Source: Sophora flavescens (lineage: Eukaryota > Streptophyta > Magnoliopsida > Fabales > Fabaceae). From it: a stretch of DNA of 64,000 nucleotides. Below the pieces are notes generated by a model that did no database searches, was not told the origin of the DNA, and saw only the letters and a program-made list of their open reading frames with translations. The stretch covers positions 4,863,293-4,927,292 of the forward strand of contig CM061062.1 in NCBI GenBank assembly GCA_030762895.1. The letters are read 5' to 3'. Below are positions 1 through 11,114 of the stretch, in pieces. Every line of letters starts with the position of its first letter. Positions within the stretch are counted from its first letter, which is position 1. The translations under genes and the position numbers were made by a program.

Positions 1-3
1 TGT

Positions 4-153
4 TTATGAATCTAAAGAAACTTGCCTCTGAATCTCAGCTTTGACTTCACTTGCCTGCTTACCAAATAATGAAGCAATCAGTGGCACAATGCGCTCCTCT
101 AATTCCTCTTGGTACCTTTCTTTCTTGTTCTTCTTACCGACGGGTATAACCAT
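4..153 (-). pseudogene. CACTA Transposase_24-like C-terminal fragment
   Basis: A 49-codon minus-strand frame runs from an ATG at 153 to a TAA at 4. It is very charged (KKNKKERYQEELEERI), followed by VPLIASLFGKQASEVKAEI. Acidic/basic helices of this kind occur near the C-terminus of plant Ptta/En/Spm (Transposase_24) proteins. It lies inside the CACTA element that ends at 2278, which fits that assignment. The frame upstream of the ATG is closed by a TGA, so this is an exon or a remnant. The family call is inference from residue character and context. Confidence 0.3.
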
Positions 154-1986
154 TCAGTGTAATTCTATGGAAGTACAAGTTACCAAACAGGAAAGCATGA
201 AGTAAACATATGAAATTCAACAAAAAAGAACATATGAATAATAGCATAACTTATCACAGGAAATATTAATTTCGATGAGAAATAGTTAATTCTAGGTAGA
301 TACCACAATTTTATTTACAAGCCATTAAATGATATATTCTACTAATAAAAAATGAAAGTAGCAACTAAGTAAATACCACAAAGTTAATAGGAATCCCAAG
401 TGTCCCCACCCAATTGACAATAGGTCGTAAGTAATAGGAATCAACATTTCTCAAATTGTCACATTGAATCATATAATGAAATTTACATGTCAAAACTTAT
501 ATCTGGAAAATGATACTGAATAGAAGAATATAGTCCAACAGTCATCGACACATTTATGCACAACCAGTATCATGTCTAGATTAACCTTCATACCTTGAAA
601 ATTTCACATATGTAAAACCATCTAATTTATCTTTATGTCAGGACATCGTTATATGAAAATATGATAAATTCATCGCTATGTTTACAGTTTACTCTTTGAG
701 AACCAAATCCCTGTGCAAAAAGTAAATTCACATAACCCATAGTTGGCATTTCATTCTAACTAGCTGCTTATAATTTCCTAAGTATAGTAGCTTGGCGGCA
801 CTTAAAATAAATAAGAAGAAGAGCAAGGTTAAATGATAGGGAAAAATAATTGCAACACAAATGCTGCTCGTGATTGCCTAAAAGACAGCAGCAAGACTGC
901 TCTTTAATTGCCAAAAAAAAGGGCAGCAACGCTGCCTTTGGAAAGAAAGCAAGTAAAATGCAGCAAGCACCTTCCAACACAATGTTATGGACTCCCCTTT
1001 CTTTTTTCTTTTTATTTTTTTTTAAAACAAGTCTAGCTTTGCAAAAAAAAATAGATAAATAAATTTGTCTTGCTCCCCTGTTCAAAGTCCAGAACGTAAA
1101 GGTGGGGGAAATGGGCATTGAACTCTTGAGGCTTAATTGAAACAAATTATAGCCAATAATGTAGTAAAACTCCATTCATAGTCAAATTAAGATATGTCAA
1201 TGTTGATTTCAATAACAAAAAAGAACTCAAACAAATAAAGATGAGAATGGGACCAAGTGTGTGTCACTGCTAAGCAAAATAACCAGAGAAAAAAATGCAA
1301 TCTTTAAGTTGCACATTTAAGACTCCAATCATGAACTAATTTGTAACACCCACTCACCAAAGGATTATTCCATCCAACCCCAACACAACATCCAGCAATG
1401 GTTACAAAGAAAATGACAAGATTAAGATAACCATTAATATCCCATTACCATAAAACCTCCATGATTCCATATGCATCAAGCAAGAAGAAAACAAATCAAT
1501 GATTCTACTAAACCAACTAGAAATTTACAAAGTTGGGGGTTAGGACCCTTACCTCAAGTTGAATAAAGTCTAAATGAGTGAGAGAAAAATGGGTTCTTCA
1601 AAATCCTCCTCAAACTCCTTCTTCTACTCTAGATTATGATCATGAAAGAGGAGCATGAGGATTCAAGTTTTAAGGGTGGAGAAAGAAAAAAAAAATGGAA
1701 GAGGGAACTTACCAATTGCAAACCCTAGCACAACTCTCTCCCCCATTCTCTTTTTCTCTGATTCTCCGTTCTCTACGAGTAAATGAAGGAGACCATCTCC
1801 CTTTATTCTTTTAATTTAAACTTCTTGATAATTGCATTTAAGCCACTAGTCCAATATTATTATTATTTTTTTGCTGCTATCTAGTTATTTGATAAAATAA
1901 AATAAAAATATTCCTTTAATAATTTTATTTATTTATTTTAATTTACCAAAGAAAATTTTTTCAAATTTCTACTACCCTCCACATAT

Positions 1987-2230
1987 AAGATAAATCAAGA
2001 AAAATATAAAAAATAACAAATCCGTGTGAAGTCCGTCTGAAATTTTCGGACAGATTTCAGACGGATGTAAGATAAATCAAGAAAAATATAAAAAATAACA
2101 AATCCGTGTGAAATCCATTTGAAATTTTCGGACAGATTTCAGACGGATGTAAGATAAATCAAGAAAAATATAAAAAATAACAAATCCGTGTGAAATCCGT
2201 CTGAAATTTTCGGAAAATTTCAGACGGAAA
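1987..2230. repeat. 82-bp subterminal tandem repeat, about 3 copies
   Basis: A unit beginning AAGATAAATCAAG recurs at 1987, 2069 and 2151, giving a period of 82 bp. Each unit contains AAATCCGTCTGAAATTTTCGG followed by its near inverted repeat CAGATTTCAGACGGAT. Such repeats near a CACTA end are candidate transposase binding sites. A further diverged copy lies at about 4210-4290 next to a second CACTA end. Confidence 0.85.
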
Positions 2231-2278
2231 CATTTCTGTCCGAAAATTCCGTCTGAAAATTCAAGTTTTCTAGTAGTG

Positions 2279-3565
2279 AAAAAGAATTGAGCATCTTCTG
2301 AATCTCATCACCTAGAGAAGGCGGAAAAAGATAAGTACCCATAGTATAAGTTGGAATAGACTGCAAAACTGATTTAATCAAAACCTCACAACCTGCTTTG
2401 GAAAGATTTCTGCCACTCCAACTATTTATTCTATTCCAAATTCGATCTTTGATATAGCGGAAGGTGGACTTTTTACTACGGCCAATCATGGAAGGTAATC
2501 CCAAATATTTTCCCGTGCCAAGGCAAATCTGCACCCCAAATATCAGATAAGTAATCGCTGTCAGTTTGAGTAACATTGCGGCTAAAGAAAATTTCAGATT
2601 TATTCAAATTAATAGCTTGGCCGGATGCAGTCTCATAAACCTCAAGAATTATTTTCATCACATTTACCTCTCTTTCTTGAGCCCGGAAAGAAAAAAAGGA
2701 AACAATCATCGGCAAACAAAAGGTGATTTATGGAGGGGGCTCCTCTACAAATTCTAGTTCCATGGATATCCCCTTTTATCTCAGCTTGGCGAATAAGACT
2801 TGAGAGACCTTCTGAAAAATAATGAACAAATAAGGAGACAAGGGATCACCCTACCTAAGGCCTCTACCAGGAATAATAGGCCCCACTTTGTCATTATTAA
2901 CTAGAATAGAATGGCAAAAAGATTCAACACAAAGCATGATCCTGTTGATCCAATCAACATGAAAGCCCATTTTACCCATAATAGCTTTTAGGTAACCCCA
3001 ATCCACTCTGTCATAAGCTTACTGATATCGATTTTAAGAGCCACATCACCAATTTTTCCTTTAGTTTTGCACTTCAAGTAATGAATAATTTCGAAAGCAA
3101 CAAGAGCATTATCAATGATAGATCTACCTTTAATAAAAGCCGATTGGGAATCCGAGATACATTTGAGCAGAAATTTCTTCAATATGTTTGCTAACACTTT
3201 AGAGAGAAGCTTGTAAATCACATTACAAAGAGAGATAGGCCGCCGGTCTGCCATGGACATCGGGTTGTCATTTTTTGGAATGAGAACTATATTTGTATCA
3301 ATAATGCTGGGAGGAAAAGCACCATCCTGAACCCATTAACAACAAGCTGCAAAAATTTCTTCACCACAAATATCCCAAAACTTACGAAAGAAGGCTGGAT
3401 TTAAACCATCAAGCCCCGGGGATTTATTGATATCCATACTAAAAAGAGCATTTTAAAATTCAATCACCTAAAAAGGAGTAAGTAAATGGGCATTGTCCTC
3501 CTCAATTATGCAAGGCCGAGTCACTGCCAAAACTGGATCATAATCACACTGCTTGGCCTCAAAAG
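2279..3565 (-). pseudogene. LINE (L1-type) reverse transcriptase fragment
   Basis: Minus-strand translation gives a non-LTR reverse transcriptase in order: a PGLDGLNPAFFRKFW-like start (about 3430), IVLIPKNDNP and RRPISLCNVIYKLLSKVLAN (about 3240), SDSQSAFIKGRSIIDNAL, ALKIDISK, then the catalytic F-A-D-D box in NHLLFADDCFLFF (about 2710-2740), and a thumb-like region with SWSGRNLSKAG (about 2400). Several stops and frameshifts break it. The fragment stops exactly at the CACTA end at 2278, so its 3' part is missing or lies beyond that element. RNase H, endonuclease and poly(A) tail are not seen here. Confidence 0.8.
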
Positions 3566-4199
3566 AAAAAGAAGGAGAAGGAGAAGTTTTTGTGTGGGTG
3601 TTCTTCTGTGAAGAGAGGAAAAAGATGAGGGAAGAAAAAGAAAAAAAAAAGAGAAAGGAAGGGGATTGGGGTCGCGTACGGGGAAAGAGAGGATAAGAGC
3701 CTTTTGTTTCGTTTTATTTTTTTTTCTTTTAGTTAATAGGTAAAATGTGTGGTTGAAATTGATTTTAGAAAAAGGGAAATAATATTAACCCTTAGATCTA
3801 AAACAATGAGTGACAAATATATACTTTCAAAATTCAAAATAGAGTAAAGATTAATGATTGAATTGGTCAACCAACAAAATCAGTGATCCAAAATTAATCT
3901 CCACTTAACACTAAAATAATTTATTTTCAAATCTAAAATTAAATAGAGTAACATCTGAAAATAAATTCCTTTGAATCATATTCTTTAAAATATTTTTATA
4001 AACAAAGAATAATAGTGACAATAACGTAACATTATTGTCTAGCAAGCATGTATATACTGGAGTAACACAGTGTTAACGTACCCCAGTGTAAATATGTTTT
4101 AAATTAGTCTAAATATGTTTTTTTTATTTTTTTTCATAAATCTTATTTACTTTTAAATTTATTAAGATCAAATATTTTAATCATATCTGTAAGATAAAT
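3566..4199. other. AT-rich intergenic DNA with purine-rich stretch
   Basis: This holds a purine-rich tract at 3590-3670, a short GC-richer patch around 3670-3700, then AT-rich sequence. No gene, RNA or clear element boundary was found. It may be internal sequence of the CACTA element that ends at 4515. Confidence 0.4.
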
Positions 4200-4515
4200 T
4201 ATTTAATCTTTTTCAAGAAAAATATAAAAAATGATAAATCTGTGTGAAATCTATCTCAAATTTTCGGACAGATTTCAGACGGATGGTTAAAATGACCCAA
4301 GATAAAAAAAAATGAAAACGATCCATGCAAAATCCATGGAAAATATTTTGGCGCGTTATTGGCGCGAAAGTTTGGAACAAAGTATAGACGGATTTAAGAT
4401 GGAATCTCATTGAAAATTACATTCGTCTCAAATCCGTCCGAAATGTTCATAGAATTTCATACGGAAACATTTCCGTCCGAAAATTCCGTATGAAAATCCA
4501 AGTTTTCTAGTAGTG
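4200..4515. mobile_element. Second CACTA right end, same family
   Basis: This segment repeats the 82-bp subterminal unit (4210-4290) and the terminal block (4440-4515), ending in AGTTTTCTAGTAGTG at 4515, like the end at 2278 and in the same orientation. Its left end is not identified. The LINE fragment between the two ends suggests nested or successive insertions. Confidence 0.6.
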
Positions 4516-4754
4516 AGTGCAGTAACAGTGGAGTGGTTTGAGTGCAGAGGTGGAGAGGGGTTAGGTCGACGTGACAGAAGCTGAATTGGTAGGAGGGGGT
4601 GACGCTGGGTCTGGGATTTTAGGGAGTGGAAGGTATTGAGAAGGGATTCAGTTTTACGTTTCTCTGAAAGTGTCAATTCAGTGACCATTTTAGTAAGGGC
4701 ATTGATGGATTCTAATAGTTGGGTGAGGTATGATTGTTGGGAATGATTATGCAT
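4516..4754 (-). pseudogene. Short ORF, possibly gag N-terminus, cut by CACTA
   Basis: A minus-strand ATG at 4754 opens a frame with MHNHSQQSYLTQLLESINAL and a coiled-coil-like stretch, then a Pro/Ser-rich tail that runs into the CACTA terminus at 4515. N-termini of gypsy gag proteins can look like this, but there is no zinc knuckle or capsid core to confirm it. It may be part of an older retroelement into which the CACTA element jumped. Confidence 0.22.
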
Positions 4755-5060
4755 TGTTTTGTTTTTATTTTGGATGATGAATGAGGCTGAGTTACAAGAA
4801 TGAAAGCACCAATGATAGGAAGTAGAAAATAGAGGGAGATTGAATTCCTATTGATAATGATCATATGACAAATGCTCTCGTCTCGAATTTTCTTGCATAT
4901 TTAGAATAACTAAAATCATAAACTACTCATAATATCCTAACAAATTGTTATTCTAGAATATTCTCAACTACTAATGCTTGTATCATGTATACTTGCTGAG
5001 ATGGTGTTCTCTGTCAGTGGGCTCTTGCCCCGTATCATGGTGCTTCACCATGAGGCATTT

Positions 5061-5489
5061 TGTAACATCCCTGACTGCTCTATAGATTGACGACTGTCCC
5101 CACAGACCAACACGGGTCTTTTCAACGTGCTTTGTCCTCACTCACATGCTTTCAGCGTGCTTTGGCCTCACTCACACGCTTCCTGGGAAAACTTCCCAGG
5201 AGGTAGAATTGCACCAAGTCAAGCACGCTTAACCGTGAAGTTTTTTTAAGTGATGGGCTCACGAAATGAAGATGCATCTCGTTAGTATAGGTAGTACCAA
5301 TCAATTCATATAAGCCTTCATCAACTGTATAGTCTCATACCTACACAGTCTCAGGATCCCTCTCGTTCCAGTTTGAAATCGGTTTGTTCATGTGTCCCTC
5401 CGCCTAGAAGCCTGTCAGGAGCGGCTCCTTATCCGTGCTCTCTTTGTACCGACGACCACTCCCCGCCCTCTTCAGTACCGGGTGTTACA
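5061..5489. mobile_element. Solo LTR, 429 bp, with 5-bp target duplication
   Basis: The segment begins TGTAACATCC and ends GGGTGTTACA, a TG...CA unit with extended terminal inverted repeats. It is flanked on both sides by CATTT (5056-5060 and 5490-5494), the 5-bp duplication expected of LTR element integration. No internal region, primer site or polypurine tract is attached, so it reads as a solo LTR. The parent family is not identified. Confidence 0.75.
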
Positions 5490-5808
5490 CATTTGTCTGG
5501 GTACTTCACCCTAGACTCGCCCTAACTCAACCAGCCTAAGGATTCCAGCATTAAGTTATTTTTTTTATCTCATGCATTGATTAAGTTTCGAAATTTCTAT
5601 AAAAATGGTCGCTCGTTTCAATTTTAGAGGTTATTTCCCTGTTTTCAAACATAATTTATTATTTCTTCATTCAAAAAGGTAGTTCTCAGAAGAGTTAGAA
5701 AAGACACGAAACAATAAGAACCACCCAAAGTCCCAAACACAGAAGACGTAGTATGCATTGCATATGGTGAGAAGAGTTTGTCAGAGCAAATGACGTTTTT
5801 AAAAACTA

Positions 5809-6425
5809 TGGGTGCATTTGTTTTAGATCGTGATATAATTGATTTTGAATAATTGATTTTAAAAGAATTGATTTTAGAAAAATCGAGTTTAAAAAATGGT
5901 CCTAGTCCCTATAATCTGAACATTTTTGGTCCTGGTCCTGGTTCCTGCCGTTAGTTCCCTCTGTTAATCTGTTAACATGGTTGACGGTGACCCCCGATAC
6001 ATGTCTCGTTCAGTTTATAAAAAAAATATTTTTTTAATTAATTTTTTTAAAATTAATTATTTTTTGAGAAAATTAATTTTAAAAACAAATTCGAAAATTA
6101 AAATAAAGAAAAAGTGACGTGACTGACAAGTATGCACTGTCAATCCAGGTGACAATCAGCAGGTTAATATAGAAGGAACTAACGGCGGGGACGAGGACTA
6201 AAAATGTTCAGAATATAGGGACCAAAACTCAACAAAAAATTCTATAGGGACTGATTTCAAAATACCCATACTTTACATGGACTAAGAAGTTGATTTAATT
6301 TTAAAAATTAATTTGTGTTTGAGAATGATATTTTAAAAGTGAATTTAAAAATTTTATTTTTGTTTGGATATAATAAACTAGAATCACTTTTTACTACTAA
6401 ATTATTAAAAAGAACATGAGTATTA
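5809..6425. mobile_element. MITE-like element split by a second small element
   Basis: Outer halves (5809-5892 and about 6280-6425) resemble the element at 53124-53519: GGGTGCATTTG start, repeated AATTGATTTTAAAAGAATTG, and a TTTGTGTTTG-type middle. The inner piece (about 5893-6275) has inverted ends built on GTCCCTATA-TCTGAACATTTTT-GTCC (5897-5935 against 6183-6228). So a small foldback element sits inside an older MITE. No coding sequence is present. Exact ends are uncertain. Confidence 0.5.
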
Positions 6426-6499
6426 GTTTGGACTTCCCACCTTTTTCCTCCTTCACTTCAAAACTTCAAAGTATTTTATTTCATTTTGACCATTGACAT

Positions 6500-7945
6500 G
6501 GGATTTTTGACCAAACTGGATTCCTTTTAGAAACTATTTACCAGTTTAGGATTATTCAGAAACTATTTACCAATGGGGGGTCCTTTTGGACACGTGACAT
6601 AGTTTATTTTTTTTCACTCTGACGGGTCAAAGACGCTAGTCAGACTGGCGCCTACACTTTTTAAAATAATAATAAAAAAAGGCAAAACCTGCCCTGCAGT
6701 ACGCCACGTGGCACTACAGGGGGTGCCCCCCAACACACACGCACACAACCTTCAAGTAGCACCCCCCCCCCCCAACAAACAGAATACGCACACACATCCC
6801 CCCAATCCCTTCAGGCTTTTTGACCAAACTGGGTTCCTTTAGAAACTATTTACCAGTTTAAGGTTATTCAGAAACTATTTACCAAAGGGGGTCCTTTTGG
6901 ACACGTGGCATATTTTATTTTTTTCACTCTGACGGGTCAAAGGCGCTAGTCAGACTGGCGCCTACATTTTTAAAAAAAAAAAAGAAGACAAAACTCGCCC
7001 TGCAGTGCGCCCCGTGGCGTTGCAAGGGGTGCACCCCCCCCCCCCCCCCCAACACAATGCCTTCAAGTAGCAGCTCCCTCCCCCCTTAGTTCCTCCTCTA
7101 TAAATAGTCCTTAGTAGGAAATTTTATTTACTACTTGTGATATTATTTGTTACTTGTTATTAAGGTTTTTTTTTATTATCTGTTGTTGTTTTAAATAGAT
7201 ACTTTATCATTAATGTCATCGTTACTCCCTATACTTATAGTATAATTTTTTTTGTAGCGGTGTTCCTTTAAAATTGCATGTGACTGTTTTTAATTCTTAT
7301 AAGGTAAAATTTTTTTTTACTACTGTAATAAATGATGAATATTTATTGGTATAAATTATTATTGCTATTTTTTTTATGCCTCCTGTGATATTATTTGCTA
7401 CTCGTTATTACAGGTTTTTTTTATATTGCCTCTTGTTGTTTTAAATAGATAGTTTATAATTAATGTCATAGTTACCCCTTATACTTATAGTGTAATTTTT
7501 TTTTGTAGCGGTGTTCCTTTAAAATTGCATGTGACTTTATTTAAATTCTTAGAAGGTAAATTTTTTTTACTACTGTAATAATTGATGAATATTTATTGGT
7601 GTAAATTGTTAAAAATTTATTGCCTCGTGTAATATTACTTGATACTTTCTTTTAATTATTAAGTTTATTTTTTATTATGATATAACAGTAATATTACTTT
7701 TATTAGTATCGGTATTTATTATTAGTAATTGGTAATTAATTTTATTTTATAATATTATTATTAATAGTGATATTATTGTGTTATATTCATGTTATTTTTA
7801 AGTTTACATATTTAATATTAAATATGATGTTAATATTATTAATACCATTATTTGTATTTGTTGTTGTGTATTTTTAATATTGTTATTAGAACTTGTAAAT
7901 TTATGGGTTATTTTATATATTTGATATTATTGTAAGGCAGACGTC
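6500..7945. repeat. Copy A left TIR (transposase side)
   Basis: The outer TIR block occurs twice in tandem (6500-6812 and 6813 to about 7060). Each block starts with TTTTTGACCAAACTGG, then a TTCACTCTGACGGGTC motif and an imperfect palindrome around GCTAGTCAGACTGGCGCC, then C-rich runs. A TATA box follows at 7099. From about 7110 to 7630 there are ~250-bp tandem repeats with the markers ACTTTATCATTAATGTC and TGTAGCGGTGTTCC. The remainder to 7945 is AT-rich leader. The same blocks recur at 41157-43588 and, inverted, at 49360-49988. Confidence 0.8.
7099..7107 (+). promoter_or_regulatory. TATA box in copy A left TIR
   Basis: TATAAATAG lies in a conserved TIR block and faces the transposase gene of copy A. 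The same block with the same box occurs in the TIRs that face the PMD genes (42591, 42846, and inverted at 42142), so one TIR promoter is likely to serve both genes. Confidence 0.5.
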
Positions 7946-9335
7946 ACGAGCCAAGTTGCAGTATTTGTATACTCGAACGGGAGAGTTTTTGATGGACCAG
8001 AAGGAATTACATTTGAAGGGGACCAAGAAATTGTGCAAATAAAACATTGCATCCGGTACGAGCGTTTGAGGGCAAAGATTCACTCGAAGTTGAGGCTGCA
8101 ACCAAATCAATCAGTTTCAAAAATTGTGACAAGATATATGATATGTGGCAACCCGGCGAAATATATTCTTGTTGAAATTGCTGATGATCGAGATGTGGAG
8201 TGCATGCTGAATGGTTTAATCCAAAATCCCTGGATGTCGACACTTGAGTTGTACATTGATGTTAATGTTGCGGGCACTTCCACATTCCATGTGCCGTCAT
8301 TGGGTAGTAATATCGAGCAGCGAAATGTGCCGGTAAACATTGGGTCAAATGCAGATGACGAAGATGAAGATTGGGCAAGCGAGTTGGAGGATGAGTCAGA
8401 TGAAGATGTTGATGAAGATGATATACCAACATCAGGTTCATCGGACACCGAGGAGGAGGTTGAACAGGGTTCCAACATAGTTTTGTCTGTATTGGTGTCA
8501 CCTGGAATTGTTGCAGCTCCGGTATCATTGATGGCTCCTGGTGGTTTTGTTCCGCATCAAGCTAGTTGGTTTCCTCCAACAATTAATAATTTTATTCCGA
8601 CATCATTATTATTAATTTTTATTTGTATAAATATTATTATTTTTACTCTAATTGGCAATTTATTCATTTTTACTCACTTATAGGTCAATCACATGGTGCA
8701 TTTTTCAACTCATCCCCCCATTATAATTATATAAACTGGGACCATCCTGATCAGGAGATAGAATTTGAAGGCGTAGATGTTCTGGGATCGTGGAAAGTGG
8801 GTCAGGAATTGTATGTTGGCTTGAGATTTGATACTAAAACAGGCGGTTCAAATGGCTGTTAAACATTATTCCATGAACGTTAATCAGGATTTCAAAGTTG
8901 TTGAATCTAAATCAACCAAGTAACGTATTATATCCAGTGTTCAAATCATTTGACAAGATGCCCATAGAGGCTGAGGGCTATCTTGTTGAAAAAGTCACTA
9001 AAGTGGGAGATTACAAAGTGGGGCGGTCAACATAATTGTGTGAATCGGATGTTGTCGCAAGACAACACAAAGCTGGATTCTAACTTCGTATGCTCGTGCA
9101 TACTAGGTACGATGATTACTAGTATGATAATTGTTTTTATTGTTAATTCCAAGTGTAATCTAACTTTATATTTAAATCGACTTCCTAGGTATGGTCCGAG
9201 AAGCGCCACCGGTGACTATCGCTTTGATACGCGAAAGAATTCTAAGTACTTACGGGTACAAGATATCTTACAGAAAAGCATGGAAAGCCAAACAAAAGGT
9301 CATAGTGAATGTATTTGGAGATTGGGATGAATCAT
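7946..9335 (+). pseudogene. MULE transposase, copy A, N-terminal part
   Basis: This matches copy B residue by residue. The N-terminal domain (QVAVFVYSNGRVF, 7946 to about 8590) ends in an acidic Ser/Glu/Asp-rich stretch, followed by an intron closed by AG near 8683. The next exon holds a MuDR-type domain (WKVGQELYVGLRF), then CSNHLTRCP and HNCVNRM, a Cys/His array typical of MULE proteins, and VREAPPVTIALIRERI. The start codon seen in copy B is ACG here (7946). A Trp codon became TAG at 8965. Two frame breaks (A-run 8836-8839 and TAA 8921) are shared with copy B. The gene is cut at 9335 by the gypsy insertion. Confidence 0.85.
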
Positions 9336-10965
9336 TGATGAGTGTGATTTCACATCATCTTTGTCTATCATTTCGCATGCATTTTCATGTAGTTTAGGCA
9401 TATTTTTATTAGATTTTAGGTTAATTTTCCTTTGGAATGGGTAAGGCGGTTTTCGTGTGTTGTTTTGCAGAAATCAAGGGTAAAATGCTCAAGATCAACC
9501 ATGATGAAGTTTGGATGAAGAGTGGAGCTTTAAAAGTGAAGAAAATGAGCCAAACAAAGTCCATCACGGCCTAGCCGTGATGCCCATCACGGCCATGATC
9601 GAGCAAAACGGAAAAGGAACAAAGGCTGAAGTCAGAGTCTGTCACGGCCTGGCCGTGATAGCCATCACGGCCGTGACCCAAAACCCCCACAAGTCAGAGC
9701 CCATCACGACCACAGCCGTAATTCTTATCATGGCCACAAAAGGAAGGCTCGCGACGCGAAAGAGGACTCGCCACGCGAAAGTCCTGAATTTTCCAGAATT
9801 GCCAGAAACAGAGACCATCACGGCCTGGCCGTGATGGCCATCACGGCCGTGACGTGAATTACTTGGATCAGAAGCAACCGAAATAGATCAGATTTTGAGT
9901 TGGATTGGGACTCTAACTTCTCAATTTCTATAAATATGGACCAGGCAGATGCAGAACAGATCATCTATCACCATCTAGGACACCTTTTGGCTACATTTTA
10001 GCATAGATCTCTCTTCTCCTCCTCTCTTCTCTGATTTTTGTATTTTTCATTATGTTGTCAACCCAGCTTGTCATCTCCATGGCAAGACTGGAGTAGTAGT
10101 TTGTTTCTAGGGATAGGGGCTCTGCCCGAGTTTTGTTTACGATGCTGATTTTGATGTAATATCTTTGTAATTATGATTTTGCTTTAGATCTGATTTCTAG
10201 CGTTTTAATCAATCGTAAAATCGGCGACCGCTTATTTGCGTGACGTAGACGTTCTAAGGAGGAACCTAGCGGTGAACTTAGGATTTCTAGTGTGTTTCAC
10301 TCGTAAAGTTCGGCGGCCGCTTATCAGCGAGACGTGGATATTCTAAGGAGGAACCTAGCGGTGAACTTAGGTTATTTGCATGACTGAGACATTCTAAGGA
10401 GGAACCTAGCGGTGAACTTAGGTGTCGGACCTATAGAAGTCAGACTTGGGACTGAAATCATGAGAGTTAGAAGTCGTCCCTCGAGGAGCAACGAGTTGTC
10501 ACGAAGCGCAAAGGGTTCAATCTGGGATCGACTACCACGAGAGTAGGGGTCGGGTCAATTGGGCACGGCTTTTGTAACCCGAGAGGGAGCTTAAGCTATT
10601 AGAGGATAAACTCGCCTTCAAGGCAATTTCGTTAATCAACAAAGGTAAATCAGATTAGTAACATAAACAGCCTCAAAGGTAACCCAAATCCCTAGGAATC
10701 CATTTAGATCAAAACCCCAAAAACATTTGTTTTCTGTTTTAATTGTTTTCTGCTCATCTATCTTTTAGTTTCAAATTCAAAACCCTTTTCACTCAAAACA
10801 TAAAAATCCTCTAAAAAGTCCAGATTCACTCAATTCGAAATTAATTGCGATTCGGGAACACAGTCTCTGTGGGTTCGATATCTTTTATTACTTGACGGCA
10901 ATCCGGTACACTTGCCGGAATCGCAGAGCGCGGCGCGCAACTCGTGCGCGTCGCACGAGCTATCA
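9336..10965 (+). repeat. 5' LTR of the gypsy element
   Basis: Starts TGATGAGTGTGATTTCAC and ends GAGCTATCA (TGAT...ATCA inverted ends); 1630 bp. It contains GC palindromes of TCACGGCC/GGCCGTGA type (9558-9855), GCGACGCGAAAG-type motifs (9750-9780), a TATA box at 9929-9937, and three copies of AAGGAGGAACCTAGCGGTGA (about 10256-10415). It differs from the 3' LTR by scattered substitutions, so insertion is fairly recent relative to the host element. Confidence 0.9.
9929..9937 (+). promoter_or_regulatory. LTR TATA box
   Basis: TATAAATAT lies about 600 bp into the LTR, downstream of the GC-palindrome block, where a U3/R promoter is expected. The 3' LTR has the same box at 15848-15856. Confidence 0.5.
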
Positions 10966-10971
10966 AGTTTT

Positions 10972-10989
10972 TGGCGCCGTTGCCGGGGA
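10972..10989 (+). other. Primer binding site of the gypsy element
   Basis: TGGCGCCGTTGCCGGGGA lies 6 bp after the 5' LTR. It is complementary to a tRNA 3' end; I recall this as the tRNA-Asp type site used by Athila-like elements. The same 18-mer is the primer site of the second LTR family at 27728-27745. Confidence 0.85.
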
Positions 10990-11114
10990 CTGTGCCTTTT
11001 CGAATTTCAATTAGTTTTTAAATTGATTTTTCTGGAAATTTTCTTTTTATTTGATTTTTAATTTCAAAAAAAAAATTCAAAAATTTCTTTTCCTTCTATT
11101 GTATCCATCTCTCT

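Larger units (their letters stand above)
1..2278. mobile_element. CACTA element, right end only (runs off left edge)
   Basis: The sequence ends at 2278 with AGTTTTCTAGTAGTG, the reverse complement of a CACTA terminus (CACTACTAGAAAACT). Immediately inside are inverted and direct copies of a TCCGTCTGAAATTTTCGG-type motif, typical of CACTA subterminal regions. No matching CACTAC left end was found inside the window, so the element probably starts before position 1. The stretch 154-1986 is AT-rich and holds no convincing gene; short open frames at 768-1175 are low-complexity. The element abuts a LINE fragment at 2279 and may have inserted into it. Confidence 0.55.

Noticed and set aside
8107..8528. 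Ser-rich minus-strand ORFs opposite the transposase N-terminus
   Set aside because: They are antisense shadows of the acidic segment of the transposase; the same occurs at 48398-48873.
9511..9834. 107-codon ORF in the gypsy 5' LTR (and its twin at 15430)
   Set aside because: It consists of translated TCACGGCC palindromes within an LTR and appears in both LTRs; no sign of a protein gene.
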